DNA from: Bacillus sp. SM2101
Lineage (GTDB): Bacteria > Bacillota > Bacilli > Bacillales > SM2101
NCBI RefSeq assembly: GCF_018588585.1
Contig: NZ_JAEUFG010000006.1
Location: 15,670-79,669 of the forward strand
Direction of reading: 5' to 3'
DNA length: 64,000 nucleotides
Each line of letters starts with the position of its first letter. The first letter of the stretch is position 1. Positions 54,124 through 62,567 of the stretch are shown piece after piece. The translations under genes were made by a program, and so were the position numbers. Below the pieces are notes generated by a model. It made no database searches. It had not been told where the DNA came from and saw only the letters and a list, made by a program, of their open reading frames with translations.

Positions 54124-54573
54124 ATGACATTAATACCTCACGACCCGTTCAGACATTTATCAAACATGAGAAGGGACATGGACAGGCTATTTACTAACTT
54201 CTCAAACTTCCCTTTCGACTATACCAATGAGCAAAACTACTTAGGAATGATTAGAGTTGATGTTTATGAGACAAATAATGAGGTTGTGGCTACGTGTGAC
54301 ATTCCTGGATTAGAAAAAAAAGAGGATGTAAATATTGAAATTGACAACAATGTTTTAAATATTAGTGGCTCTATAAATGGGACTAACGATGTAAAAGATG
54401 AGAATTTATACAGAAGAGAAAGACATACAGGTAGCTTTCATAGAGCAGTAACTCTACCAACAACTGTAAATGTTGAGGGAGTGATAGCAACATACAAAAA
54501 TGGTGTTCTAGAGGTTACTATGCCAAAAAAAAACCAAGGCACCAAGAAGAAAATTAATGTTGATTTTCATTAA
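54124..54573 (+). CDS. Hsp20/alpha-crystallin small heat-shock protein
   Basis: ATP-independent holdase chaperone, 149 residues. It starts MTLIPHDPFRHLSNMRRDMDRLF, typical of the family; an alpha-crystallin domain follows (about 40-140) with VATCDIPGLEKKEDVNIEI and the GVLEVTMPKK motif. The ATG follows TTTGGAGGAG. It is alone on the plus strand, divergent from ilvE. Similar proteins in spore formers are sometimes sporulation-induced (CotM/CotP-like); which applies here is unknown. Confidence 0.93.
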   Translation: MTLIPHDPFRHLSNMRRDMDRLFTNFSNFPFDYTNEQNYLGMIRVDVYETNNEVVATCDIPGLEKKEDVNIEIDNNVLNISGSINGTNDVKDENLYRRERHTGSFHRAVTLPTTVNVEGVIATYKNGVLEVTMPKKNQGTKKKINVDFH

Positions 54574-54756
54574 TCAACAGAGGAGCTTTTCATATTTGGT
54601 TTTACTGGAGTAACATCATTTAGTTGATATACTATTATTTACTTTCGTATACATTAAAAAAAGAACAATATTTTTCTAGCTATATAAAATATCAACTTTT
54701 TCAAAATATCCACATAACTACTTCAAAAAATATCTGTTTCCTTATATCAATAGCAG

Positions 54757-54806
54757 TATAAAAAAATGGATAATCATACAGTATTCACACTGTATGATTA
54801 TCCATT
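54757..54806 (-). terminator. terminator after tRNA-Arg
   Basis: Perfect 17-bp stem ATGGATAATCATACAGT (54766-54782) / ACTGTATGATTATCCAT (54789-54805), followed by seven T residues on the minus strand. Confidence 0.8.
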
Positions 54807-54844
54807 ATCTGTTAAAACCCATCATGGGTTACATTGCTATGTAA

Positions 54845-54921
<77 letters not shown>

Positions 54922-55060
54922 AAAATAAGTTGATTAATTGTTAACGACAAAATTTATTATATAAATATTAGTATAGTTTGTCAATCATTTTTAAGGAGTA
55001 AATAAAAAAAATTTCCTCACTCAAATTTGCTATTATGTATAATCCCCATTATTCTACTTA

Positions 55061-55102
55061 GAGAGTACCTTACCATTTTTATATTATAGTAAGGTGACTC
55101 TC
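55061..55102 (-). terminator. stem-loop after ysnB
   Basis: Imperfect stem GAGAGTACCTTAC / GTAAGGTGACTCTC (55061-55073 and 55089-55102), 33 bp past the ysnB stop. There is no clear T-tract, so it may be a weak terminator or a 3'-end stabiliser. Confidence 0.45.
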
Positions 55103-55134
55103 AAGACTAAGCATATATAGAACTATGCATTTTA

Positions 55135-55647
55135 TTATTCAAGGATAAATTCGCTTGATAAAGACGGTATAATCTTCCCCTCAATACTATAGTAATTGAC
55201 ATGGATATGTCTATTTTGTATATGTAGTATAACATATGTTTTATCTTTGCGCATTCTCGGGAGTCGGAGGCTCCCCGGGTTAATAAATAAAATTCCATCA
55301 GCCATTTCTGTTCCTGCTATGTGTGAATGCCCAAAGCAAACAACCTTCGCATCAACTTCCTTAGCACGATATAAAAGATTCATTAAAGTCATTTTTACAT
55401 TATATAGATGACCATGTGTAACAAATAAATGTTGCTGTCCACATTTTTCGACTAAATGATCAGGGTATGCTGAGTCTAAATCACAATTTCCTCTAACAGA
55501 GTTAAATCCTTGCATTGCCTCAGCATGAGCTGGGAGCTCTGAATCTCCACAATGAATCATCATTTGAACATCATCTTCGTGTCTACGAGCAACTTGTGTA
55601 AGCTCTTCTGATAAGCCATGGCTATCACTTACGACTAAAATTTTCAT
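55135..55647 (-). CDS. ysnB: YsnB, MJ0936/YfcE-family metallophosphoesterase
   Basis: Small calcineurin-like phosphodiesterase (170 residues). Metal-binding motifs run in order: VVSDSHG (5-11), HCGDSE, RGNCD, THGH and GHSH. The physiological substrate is not established. The start MKILVVSDSHG follows GAGGACAAGTA; the longer frame adds seven residues. It directly follows rdgB (a 1-bp gap), the conserved rph-ysnA-ysnB cluster. Confidence 0.93.
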   Translation of the reverse strand: MKILVVSDSHGLSEELTQVARRHEDDVQMMIHCGDSELPAHAEAMQGFNSVRGNCDLDSAYPDHLVEKCGQQHLFVTHGHLYNVKMTLMNLLYRAKEVDAKVVCFGHSHIAGTEMADGILFINPGSLRLPRMRKDKTYVILHIQNRHIHVNYYSIEGKIIPSLSSEFILE

Positions 55648-55648
55648 G

Positions 55649-56257
55649 TTACTTGTCCTCATCAGCAAATATCTCAGACCATAAATGTGAAAGCTTTTTT
55701 AATGCAATGGCTCGATGACTCATTTCATTTTTTTCTTGTTTCGATAATTGAGCCATTGTCTTTTCTTTCTCTTCTACATAAAAAATAGGATCATAGCCAA
55801 AACCGTTTTGTCCAACAGGGGTGTCCGTAATTCTACCTTCACATGTGCCTTCAACTACATGGGTTTCTCCTTTAGGAAAAGCAATAGCTAAGGCACAATG
55901 AAAACGTCCAGTCCTTTTATGAGTTGGTACACCTTCTAGCTCCTGCAATACTTTTTCCAGATTGGCTTGATCATCTTTATGTTCTCCAGCATAGCGGGCA
56001 GAATAAACCCCAGGGCGACCGTCAAGGGCATCTACTGCTAATCCTGAATCATCTGCAATGACAATAGTATGAAACCGATTTGCTACAGCTTCAGCTTTTA
56101 TGATTGCATTTTCAGCAAAAGTCTGTCCTGTTTCCTCAATATCTATCGGCTCGTTAATATCGAACAAAGACTGTACTTCAATTCCTTTAGGCTCTAGCAT
56201 GGACTTAAATTCATTTACTTTGCCCATATTTTTTGTTGCAATTAATACTTGGTTCAC
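55649..56257 (-). CDS. rdgB: RdgB/HAM1-family XTP/dITP pyrophosphatase
   Basis: Removes deaminated purine nucleotides (dITP, XTP) from the pool. The 202-residue protein has NQVLIATKNMGKVNEF, ADDSGLAVDALDGRPGVYSARYAG and GFGYDPIF, all diagnostic. I start at the GTG that follows the rph stop by one base (TAG-A-GTG), which aligns with B. subtilis YsnA; in-frame ATGs 6 and 17 codons upstream lie inside rph. The ribosome binding site is weak, implying coupling to rph. Confidence 0.93.
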   Translation of the reverse strand: MNQVLIATKNMGKVNEFKSMLEPKGIEVQSLFDINEPIDIEETGQTFAENAIIKAEAVANRFHTIVIADDSGLAVDALDGRPGVYSARYAGEHKDDQANLEKVLQELEGVPTHKRTGRFHCALAIAFPKGETHVVEGTCEGRITDTPVGQNGFGYDPIFYVEEKEKTMAQLSKQEKNEMSHRAIALKKLSHLWSEIFADEDK

Positions 56258-56258
56258 T

Positions 56259-57020
56259 CTAGTTCCCACTTTCATCAGTAGCTGATTTAATATGTTGGAC
56301 GAATTCACCTAATGCTTCGCGCTGCTTTTGAATGATCTCATGAATCCCTTCTTCAGCTAAAGATAATAAATTGTTTAGCTCATCTCTTGAAAAAGTTGCT
56401 TCTTCTCCAGTTCCTTGTAACTCAACAAATTGGCCTGACCCTGTCATAACAACATTCATATCTACTTGTGCTGATGAATCCTCGATATAGTTCAAATCTA
56501 AAATAGGCCCTAGCTTCGCATCTATCCCAACAGAGGTAGCTGCTAAAAAGTCTTGTATTGGTGATTTTGTTAATTTTTTCTCAGACATTAGTTTCCCAAC
56601 TGCTAACACAACAGCAACAAAAGCACCTGTAATGGACGCAGTTCTCGTACCACCGTCTGCTTGAATGACATCACAATCAATCCAGATTGTTCTTTCACCA
56701 ATTTTTTCTAAATCAACAACTGAGCGCAATGCTCTTCCAATCAAGCGTTGTATCTCCATCGTTCTTCCCGATACTTTCCCTTTACTAGATTCCCGGATGT
56801 TTCTTGAATCAGTCGCTCGAGGTAACATTGAGTATTCTGCTGTAATCCACCCTTTACCTTCACCTCTCATAAACGGTGGAACTCGATCTTCAATACTCGC
56901 AGTACAAATAACTTTCGTATCACCAACAGAGATTAGTACTGAACCTTCAGGATGCTTTAAATAATTTGACTCAATATGTATTCTTCTTAATTGATCTTCG
57001 TTCCGTCCATCAACTCTCAT
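56259..57020 (-). CDS. rph: ribonuclease PH
   Basis: Phosphorolytic 3' exoribonuclease that trims tRNA precursors. The 253-residue protein has [29 protein letters not shown], the [10 protein letters not shown] segment and the phosphate-binding [14 protein letters not shown] motif. The ATG follows GAGGAGGAATTATAA. It is the first gene of rph-rdgB-ysnB. Confidence 0.97.
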   Translation of the reverse strand: MRVDGRNEDQLRRIHIESNYLKHPEGSVLISVGDTKVICTASIEDRVPPFMRGEGKGWITAEYSMLPRATDSRNIRESSKGKVSGRTMEIQRLIGRALRSVVDLEKIGERTIWIDCDVIQADGGTRTASITGAFVAVVLAVGKLMSEKKLTKSPIQDFLAATSVGIDAKLGPILDLNYIEDSSAQVDMNVVMTGSGQFVELQGTGEEATFSRDELNNLLSLAEEGIHEIIQKQREALGEFVQHIKSATDESGN

Positions 57021-57112
57021 TTATAATTCCTCCTCATCAAACATAAAAAACATAAACACCCCATTCCACATATAACAATCCCACTCACTTTGGGGAATGG
57101 CGAAGTGTTTTT

Positions 57113-57576
57113 AATTGCGAAATGCGCAAGCACCCTGGTTATTCCCGACAAGCGCTGGAGTCATCGAGGGAATGGGTGCTGAAGCTAGACAATTGCGAAA
57201 TGCGCAAGGTGACTGCTTATCGGCGACAAGCATAAGTTAAGCTGGCTGGAAGGTTGCTTTTTAACCTTCTTGACAGTTTAGCTTATGACCTCGAGCCGAT
57301 GGCGCCTGGAGCTAGACAATTGCGAAATGCGCAAGCACCCTGGTTATTCCCGACAAGCGCTGGAGTCATCGAGGGAATGGGTGCTGAAGCTAGACAATTG
57401 CGAAATGCGCAAGGCGACTGCTTATCGGCGACAAGCATAAGTTAAGCTGGCGGGAAGGTTGCTTTCTAACCTTCTTGACAATTTAGCTTATGACCTCGAG
57501 CCGATGGCGCCTGGAGCTAGACAATTGCGAAATGCGCAAGCACCTTGGTTATTCCCGACAAGCGCTGGAGTCATCG
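57113..57576. repeat. 205-bp compound hairpin repeat, 2.3 tandem copies
   Basis: Units start AATTGCGAAATGCGCAAGC at 57113, 57318 and 57523, a period of exactly 205 bp; the third is cut after about 54 bp. Units 1 and 2 differ at only a few positions. Each unit has two modules, both opening with CTAGACAATTGCGAAATGCGCAAG: one folds GCACCC..ATTCCC/GGGAAT.GGGTGC, the other folds GGCG..CGGC/GCCG.GGCGCC outside a long CATAAGTTAAGCTG/CAGTTTAGCTTATG stem capped by AAGGTT/AACCTT. No protein-coding function is supported. Confidence 0.85.
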
Positions 57577-57630
57577 CATGCGAAGGCGTTCTTTGCCTTC
57601 AGATGCGATGACGAAGCGTCCTCAAGGGAA
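57577..57630. repeat. hairpin tail following the 205-bp array
   Basis: CATGCGAAGGCGTTC/TTTGCCTTCAGATGCGATG forms a hairpin where the third unit diverges. Its sequence resembles the tail at about 1660-1700, which suggests it is the natural end of this repeat type. Confidence 0.5.
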
Positions 57631-57640
57631 TTAGACAATA

Positions 57641-57671
57641 AGAAGAGGTAGCTCAAATACGCCTACCTCTT
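57641..57671 (-). terminator. probable terminator after gerM
   Basis: Stem AAGAGGTAG/CTACCTCTT with a 10-nt loop, about 40 bp past the gerM stop; TTCTTATT follows on the minus strand. Confidence 0.55.
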
Positions 57672-57707
57672 GTACTCATCTTTATATAGTATATCAAAAA
57701 AAGATTT

Positions 57708-58805
57708 TTAAAAACTATCCATGTTCACATTTTTTGGCCTTGATACTGGTTCAGCTAATAATTCACCTTGTTCATTCACAAGCTCTGCTTTCCCATTTAC
57801 TTGAATAGCTACCTGTTCTATACCTTCCTGTTCTGTTAGTGTTAGGACTAAAGTATCTAATACATTTGTATTAATAATCGGATCTTCTGAAAAGCTTCCT
57901 AGAATATATTCATTAAAATTTAAAATAACTTGCCCGTCTTGGATGATCGGTTCGCTCAATAATTCAACTTCATTATTGATTGCCCCTAATAATTTTGATG
58001 TGTAACTAGGTCCTTCAACTAATTCATTAATGACAGCAACGATGCTATTTTCTTCAGTGTTCTCTACTCTTCTAGTAACAGGAACATAGTAGGTTGAATC
58101 AGCATTTTCCGCTAAAAAATAGACTGTAACAGGGTATGAATTTGTAATATCCGCAACTTCATTTTCATCAAAATTAATACCGTGCTCTCTGCTAACCCCT
58201 TCCCCAATCGGTGTTCCGTTCACAGGCATTACAGGTTGATCGTAACCATTTATCCTTATCTGTACTTTATTAATTGTGTCAAACTGAGTTAATGTCCATG
58301 TGATTGCTTGTAATATTTTTAGTTCATCTTCTTTATTGTACTCTTGAAATTCCTTTGAAAAATCAGCAATTACTATTCCATCTTCTACTATGTTCACCTC
58401 AACTGATGTACCTGCAGGTAATACAGCTCTAAATCCATTAGGAAGCATATCCTCTACTGGCCCATCTTGTACCAAGTATTCTAAAACTTGCTTTGCTGGA
58501 CCTTCTACTATCGGTAACTCTACTGTTTGTGGAACGACCATTCCATATTGATCGAGCAGAAATAATTCACGTTGAACAGTGTCTACCACTACATCTTCCT
58601 GTAAATCAACACTTACACCTTCTTCTTGTTCTGAATCCATTATACTTTCTCCGTCAGTAAATTCCCCTTCCTCCAAATAAGTTGTTTCTTGAGGTGGATC
58701 AATCTCAAGGCCTGTATCTTCTCCACCAAAAAGACCACATCCAGCTAATAACACTGATAATGTTAATATAGCAGTGGTCATTTTGAGTATTTTCCATGTT
58801 TTCAT
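57708..58805 (-). CDS. gerM: GerM, sporulation/germination lipoprotein
   Basis: Lipoprotein needed for sporulation and germination; in B. subtilis it helps the SpoIIIA-SpoIIQ complex assemble at the engulfment septum. The 365-residue protein has a signal peptide with lipobox LLAGC (Cys23), an acidic linker and two GerMN domains (about 85-200 and 220-340), each with VEGPAKQVLEYL/VEGPSYTSKLLG-type segments. The ATG follows TAAGGGGGAAG. It lies between racE and rph, the conserved position. Confidence 0.94.
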   Translation of the reverse strand: MKTWKILKMTTAILTLSVLLAGCGLFGGEDTGLEIDPPQETTYLEEGEFTDGESIMDSEQEEGVSVDLQEDVVVDTVQRELFLLDQYGMVVPQTVELPIVEGPAKQVLEYLVQDGPVEDMLPNGFRAVLPAGTSVEVNIVEDGIVIADFSKEFQEYNKEDELKILQAITWTLTQFDTINKVQIRINGYDQPVMPVNGTPIGEGVSREHGINFDENEVADITNSYPVTVYFLAENADSTYYVPVTRRVENTEENSIVAVINELVEGPSYTSKLLGAINNEVELLSEPIIQDGQVILNFNEYILGSFSEDPIINTNVLDTLVLTLTEQEGIEQVAIQVNGKAELVNEQGELLAEPVSRPKNVNMDSF

Positions 58806-58872
58806 TTATCTTCCCCCTTACATCAGTTTGTACTACTATGTATACGAGCTGTTTTTATTTTTAGACCGATAA

Positions 58873-58905
58873 AAAAGAAAAAACCCTCTAGCTTGGCTAG
58901 AGGAT
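58873..58905 (-). terminator. terminator after racE
   Basis: Stem CCTCTAGC/GCTAGAGG with loop TTG, followed by TTTTTTCTTTTTT on the minus strand. Confidence 0.85.
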
Positions 58906-58932
58906 GTAAAATAAAGCTTCTTATTTAATTTT

Positions 58933-59727
58933 TTATAAACTAATAGTTTCTATATTTTCAATAGGGTGCCCAAATAAATTCGAAGCAATTTGTTGGAAAA
59001 TCTCCTGTGCACCTGTTGTAAGGAATAGATGATTATTATTACCATCTTCATCATTTAATAATCCGCTATGATATAGAATCGTGCTGACTTCCCGAGCAGT
59101 CTCATCTCCCGAACAAATAATATTCACCCTTTCTCCCATAAATTCACTAATTAAATGACTTAGAAGTGGGTAGTGAGTACAACCTAAAATAAGTGTATCA
59201 ATTCTTTTATTTTTTAATTCTACTAAAGTTTCAGCAACCACTCTTTTCGCTTGTTCCCCTTCATAGTCACCACTCTCAACGAGTGGAACAAATCTAGGAC
59301 ACGCAAGTGATTCTACATAAACATTGTGGTTAATAGACTCTAATGCTTGTTTATAAGCGCCACTATCGATGGTACCTACAGTACCGATTACACCTATATG
59401 ATTATTGCTTGTTATTTTTAGTGCAGTCCTAGCTCCTGGATGAATTACACCAACAACAGGTATATTGAGCTCATTCTTTATTTCTTCTAATACTGCAGCT
59501 GTAGCAGTATTACAAGCAATAACTAGCATTTTAATATCATATGTTAGCAAGTAATTTGTCATTTCCCATGTATATTCCCGGACTTCTTCACTCGGCCTCG
59601 GCCCATAAGGACATCTAGCGGTATCTCCTAAATAAATGATTCTTTCTTTAGGTAACTGACGATTGATTTCTTTCGCAACCGTTAGTCCTCCTACTCCTGA
59701 ATCGATAACTCCAATCGGTCTTAACAA
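58933..59727 (-). CDS. racE: glutamate racemase
   Basis: Supplies D-glutamate for peptidoglycan. The 264-residue protein has [16 protein letters not shown] (5-20), GDTARCPYG and the two catalytic cysteines Cys72 ([10 protein letters not shown]) and Cys183 (LGCTHYPLL). It starts at TTG with GAGGCG. It lies upstream of gerM, as in B. subtilis (racE/murI). Confidence 0.96.
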   Translation of the reverse strand: MLRPIGVIDSGVGGLTVAKEINRQLPKERIIYLGDTARCPYGPRPSEEVREYTWEMTNYLLTYDIKMLVIACNTATAAVLEEIKNELNIPVVGVIHPGARTALKITSNNHIGVIGTVGTIDSGAYKQALESINHNVYVESLACPRFVPLVESGDYEGEQAKRVVAETLVELKNKRIDTLILGCTHYPLLSHLISEFMGERVNIICSGDETAREVSTILYHSGLLNDEDGNNNHLFLTTGAQEIFQQIASNLFGHPIENIETISL

Positions 59728-59945
59728 AAAATCGCCTCATTCTTATCTCGTTTCTCGATGTATATTTATAGTGTCACCTTATTTTCTATCTTTTTGAATT
59801 GAAATGCAAGTATTTCACAAGGTGAAGCATAGCTACTAAATTGTATAAAAGTAATTTACCTTAGACAATCATATTACTTAAATATTCTTTGCCGATAAAA
59901 TCGAGCACAGTCATAACTTTTTATGAAACTAGTTATATGCACGTA

Positions 59946-60179
59946 TTACAAAGTATGTTTCTTAAACCATTTCCAAACGTATATAGACATCAAGAAACTT
60001 AATACAAAGCAAATAACCCAAACAATTAACAATTCAGTAAAATCAATCTGAAACGTAAAAGAGTTCATAAAATACTTAATTATATAATAATCTACAACGA
60101 GTGGAATAGATATAACCACAGTGTACAATAGAACAAATTGTACTCTGCTTAAGTTCTTCAACTCCCTAAAATTGTCCAT
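59946..60179 (-). CDS. small two-helix membrane protein, unknown function
   Basis: A 77-residue protein with a charged N-terminus (MDNFRELKNLSRVQ), two membrane segments (about 15-33 and 47-68) and a basic end (WKWFKKHTL). The ATG follows CTGGAGGTTATTAA, so it is likely translated. It occupies the slot between gerE and racE where B. subtilis has the MarR-family ysmB. I recognise no domain and assign no function. Confidence 0.7.
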   Translation of the reverse strand: MDNFRELKNLSRVQFVLLYTVVISIPLVVDYYIIKYFMNSFTFQIDFTELLIVWVICFVLSFLMSIYVWKWFKKHTL

Positions 60180-60313
60180 TTAATAACCTCCAGAATCAAA
60201 CCTTAAAGTTACATCTTAGATTGTGCAATCCACTACTTAAATTTTTTCACATAAATATTATATGTCGATCACGTTTGCTGACAGAACTTACTTAAAATTA
60301 AGACATATAAATA

Positions 60314-60345
60314 ACCGGCCTCCCTATGTAAGGTAAGCCGGTATA
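60314..60345 (-). terminator. terminator after gerE
   Basis: Stem ACCGGC(CTCCC)/(GGTAA)GCCGGT with loop TATGTAA, just past the gerE stop. The T-tract is short (TTATTTAT). Confidence 0.65.
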
Positions 60346-60347
60346 CA

Positions 60348-60572
60348 TTAAAGCTTAAGTTCACCCATTCGCAATAGCTCGACTACTGCCTGCGAACGCC
60401 CCTTAACTCCTAGCTTTTGCATGGCATTTGAAATATGATTTCGAACAGTTTTCTCGCTAATAAATAATTCACTAGCAATTTCTTTTGTTGTTTTATCTTG
60501 AACTAACAATTCAAATACTTCTCTTTCTCTCTTAGTGAGTAACGGCTTTGGTTGAAACTCCTTCTCCTTCAA
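60348..60572 (-). CDS. gerE: GerE, LuxR-type sporulation transcription factor
   Basis: Late mother-cell regulator of coat genes, acting with sigma-K. The 74-residue protein consists almost entirely of a LuxR-family [26 protein letters not shown] then [21 protein letters not shown] (about 11-58), with the family's conserved Glu and Val-Arg-Asn-His. It starts at TTG after CAAGGAGGG. A sigma-K-type promoter lies at 60638-60666, consistent with its known control. Confidence 0.96.
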   Translation of the reverse strand: MKEKEFQPKPLLTKREREVFELLVQDKTTKEIASELFISEKTVRNHISNAMQKLGVKGRSQAVVELLRMGELKL

Positions 60573-60637
60573 ATATTGTAACCCTCCTTGCTAAAGGTAC
60601 GAGCTGAACTAGCGGATGGGTATATATTTAGTCATGT

Positions 60638-60666
60638 TATCTTATGTTTGAAGGAGTATGGCTGTG
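60638..60666 (-). promoter_or_regulatory. sigma-K promoter of gerE
   Basis: On the minus strand, -35 CACA (60663-60666), 16-bp spacer, -10 CATAAGATA (60638-60646). This fits the sigma-K pattern HACM...CATANNNTA. The leader to the TTG start is about 60 nt. Confidence 0.7.
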
Positions 60667-60854
60667 ATTATTTTCGTCCAAAATGTACGAACATCTTGCT
60701 TTTCTTTTACATGACACCTTATATCAGAATTTATTTTCTCGGTTTATAATTAAACCGTAATGAATTGCTTGATTGGGTTAGATGTAATGGGTTGTTTCAA
60801 TCAATCCTAAATATTAGTTGATCAGGTGCAACTCCTACAGAGATGATTATAAAA

Positions 60855-60986
60855 GGCTGTATACGTTATGAGAGCTATACATAAATATAATTCATTTTTT
60901 CTCACTAAGGACTATAAAAATTATATCATACACATCAGCTGCTCAAATATATGTGGAAAAAAGCGACAAAGTTTACGAAAAGAGCC
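60855..60986 (+). mobile_element. GGCT-type MITE with perfect 8-bp duplication, near gerE
   Basis: 132 bp starting GGCTGTATACGTTATG and ending AGCGACAAAGTTTACG then AAAAGAGCC. Identical octamers TTATAAAA flank it at 60847-60854 and 60987-60994. It ends 10 bp before the stop codon of the lactone oxidase gene. Confidence 0.85.
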
Positions 60987-60996
60987 TTATAAAATA

Positions 60997-62358
60997 TTAA
61001 AAACCAGCTAATTGTGAATTTGTTGACGTCGTGGAGGTAGGATCTATATCGAATAATTGACGTAAATATGTGTTCATAAATAAACTATTTGGATCTAAGT
61101 CATTTCTTAACAGCAAGAACTCATTCCAATAAGGATATACTTCTTTTAGTGTATGTGCTGTTAGTGTATGCATCTTCCCCCAATGAGGTCTGCCGTTATA
61201 TTTTCTGCATATTTGTTCAACACTACGAAAATAATCTTTATACTCCATCCCTTTGTACATATGAACAGCAATATATGCGGAGTCTCTCTCAAAAGCTGGG
61301 CTTAGCCATATATCGTCTCGTTTAACATAGCGACATTCTATTGGGAAATGCACGGGGAACTTTTTTTCATTAATCATATCCCTTATTTCTGTAAGCACAT
61401 TGGCAAGCTGATTAGCTGGAATATTATATTCCATTTCATTGAATTTAACATCTCTTATTGATGCAAAAACTTTATAGCTATCGTCGATAGCTCGCTCATT
61501 CGGAACTACTCTTCCTGACAATCTGCTTACCGATTTACTTAACGAAGGTATTAAACGACACCCTTCTGATAACACCCTGTACAAGCCATTTTCAATAAAT
61601 TTTTTATTAAATGAATCTGTAATATTTTTTTTCGTTTTATCGTCGTTTGTTTTATTAACAAATTTAGCTTGAACATATTTGCTATATGGAAACCAAAAAA
61701 ATTCAAAATGTCGATTTTCCGTTTTATATTTGTCTAGATTCTGTAGGCAATCATCTAAGAACATTCGTTTGCTCTCTAAAAGTAATTTATATGCCGGTAC
61801 AACCTTCAACTTAAGTTTAACAATAATACCTAAAGCACCCAATGATAGCTGTAAAGCTTTAAACATTTGAGTGTTTTTATCCATACTACATTCTAGTAAC
61901 TCTCCCTTCCCAGTTACTACAGTCATTTCTACAACTTGTGTAGCCAAACTACTAAACTCGATTCCCGTCCCATGAGTACCCGTACTTATAGCTCCAGCTA
62001 TTGATTGAGCATTAATATCACCCAAATTTTCTTGTGCATATCCAAGTTGGTGAAGAGCCTCTCCCAAAACATGCAGCTTTGTTCCTGCCCAAACAGAAAC
62101 AATATCATTCTCTCGGTCTGTATGTTCTATCCCTTCAAGGAGATCCAATGAAAGTAATAGATCATTAGTTGCTACTAATGAAGTAAATGAGTGACCAGAA
62201 CCAACCACACGTATAGCCTGATTAGTTTTGTTACATTGTTTAACGATTAAAATGATTTCTTCAATGCTTCTTGGGTACATGACCTTTGCAGGTTTACTTA
62301 CAACACTCCCAGACCAGTTCTCCCACCTCTGTACTTCTACAGCTTTTACGGAGTTCAC
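60997..62358 (-). CDS. FAD-linked sugar-1,4-lactone oxidase (D-arabinono/L-gulono type)
   Basis: Predicted FAD-dependent oxidase of the VAO/aldonolactone-oxidase family, 453 residues. FAD-binding PP-loop VVGSGHSFTSLVATNDLLLSL contains His56, the position that carries covalent FAD in related enzymes. GTHGTGIEFSSLATQV follows in the binding domain. Near the end, RPHWGKMHTL carries the HWxK active-site motif of aldonolactone oxidases. The exact substrate (gulono-, arabinono- or xylono-lactone, or an alditol) cannot be told. The GTG start was chosen for GTGAGGGGG upstream. It sits where B. subtilis has ysmA, suggesting acquisition or replacement. Confidence 0.88.
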   Translation of the reverse strand: MNSVKAVEVQRWENWSGSVVSKPAKVMYPRSIEEIILIVKQCNKTNQAIRVVGSGHSFTSLVATNDLLLSLDLLEGIEHTDRENDIVSVWAGTKLHVLGEALHQLGYAQENLGDINAQSIAGAISTGTHGTGIEFSSLATQVVEMTVVTGKGELLECSMDKNTQMFKALQLSLGALGIIVKLKLKVVPAYKLLLESKRMFLDDCLQNLDKYKTENRHFEFFWFPYSKYVQAKFVNKTNDDKTKKNITDSFNKKFIENGLYRVLSEGCRLIPSLSKSVSRLSGRVVPNERAIDDSYKVFASIRDVKFNEMEYNIPANQLANVLTEIRDMINEKKFPVHFPIECRYVKRDDIWLSPAFERDSAYIAVHMYKGMEYKDYFRSVEQICRKYNGRPHWGKMHTLTAHTLKEVYPYWNEFLLLRNDLDPNSLFMNTYLRQLFDIDPTSTTSTNSQLAGF

Positions 62359-62423
62359 AGTTGTCCCCCTCACTATACAATTTATTCTCAAAGTCTTATC
62401 TATCATATTTAAATCTCATTAAT

Positions 62424-62452
62424 ATTATACTAAATCTTCAGAATAATCGAAA
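62424..62452 (-). promoter_or_regulatory. possible promoter of the lactone oxidase gene
   Basis: A perfect -10 TATAAT (62424-62429, minus strand) with a weak TTTCGA 17 bp upstream. It lies in the 209-bp divergent region shared with the EEP gene. Confidence 0.45.
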
Positions 62453-62487
62453 GAAAACATATATTATTCACTTAGTTTTTATTACAA

Positions 62488-62521
62488 TATAATTATAGGT
62501 AAAATTCTTATCATAATGATA
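62488..62521 (+). promoter_or_regulatory. -10 box and palindromic operator-like site before the EEP gene
   Basis: TATAAT at 62488-62493 is followed by the perfect palindrome TATCAT-A-ATGATA (62509-62521), sitting at about +9 to +21. The sequence resembles Fur/PerR-type AT-rich palindromes but is not an exact match. No good -35 was found. Confidence 0.4.
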
Positions 62522-62567
62522 GTTGCAGTATTATTAATAACAAACGTATTGATAAAGGAGAATGTAC

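Noticed and set aside
57254-57445. Plus-strand reading frame of 63 codons with repeated AxQLRNAQ peptide
   Set aside because: It is a translation of the 205-bp hairpin repeat; the peptide repeat follows from the DNA repeat. There is no ribosome binding site at a sensible distance.
57113-57576. CRISPR array
   Set aside because: The repeats are 205 bp and contiguous, with internal hairpins. There are no short direct repeats with unique spacers and no cas genes nearby.
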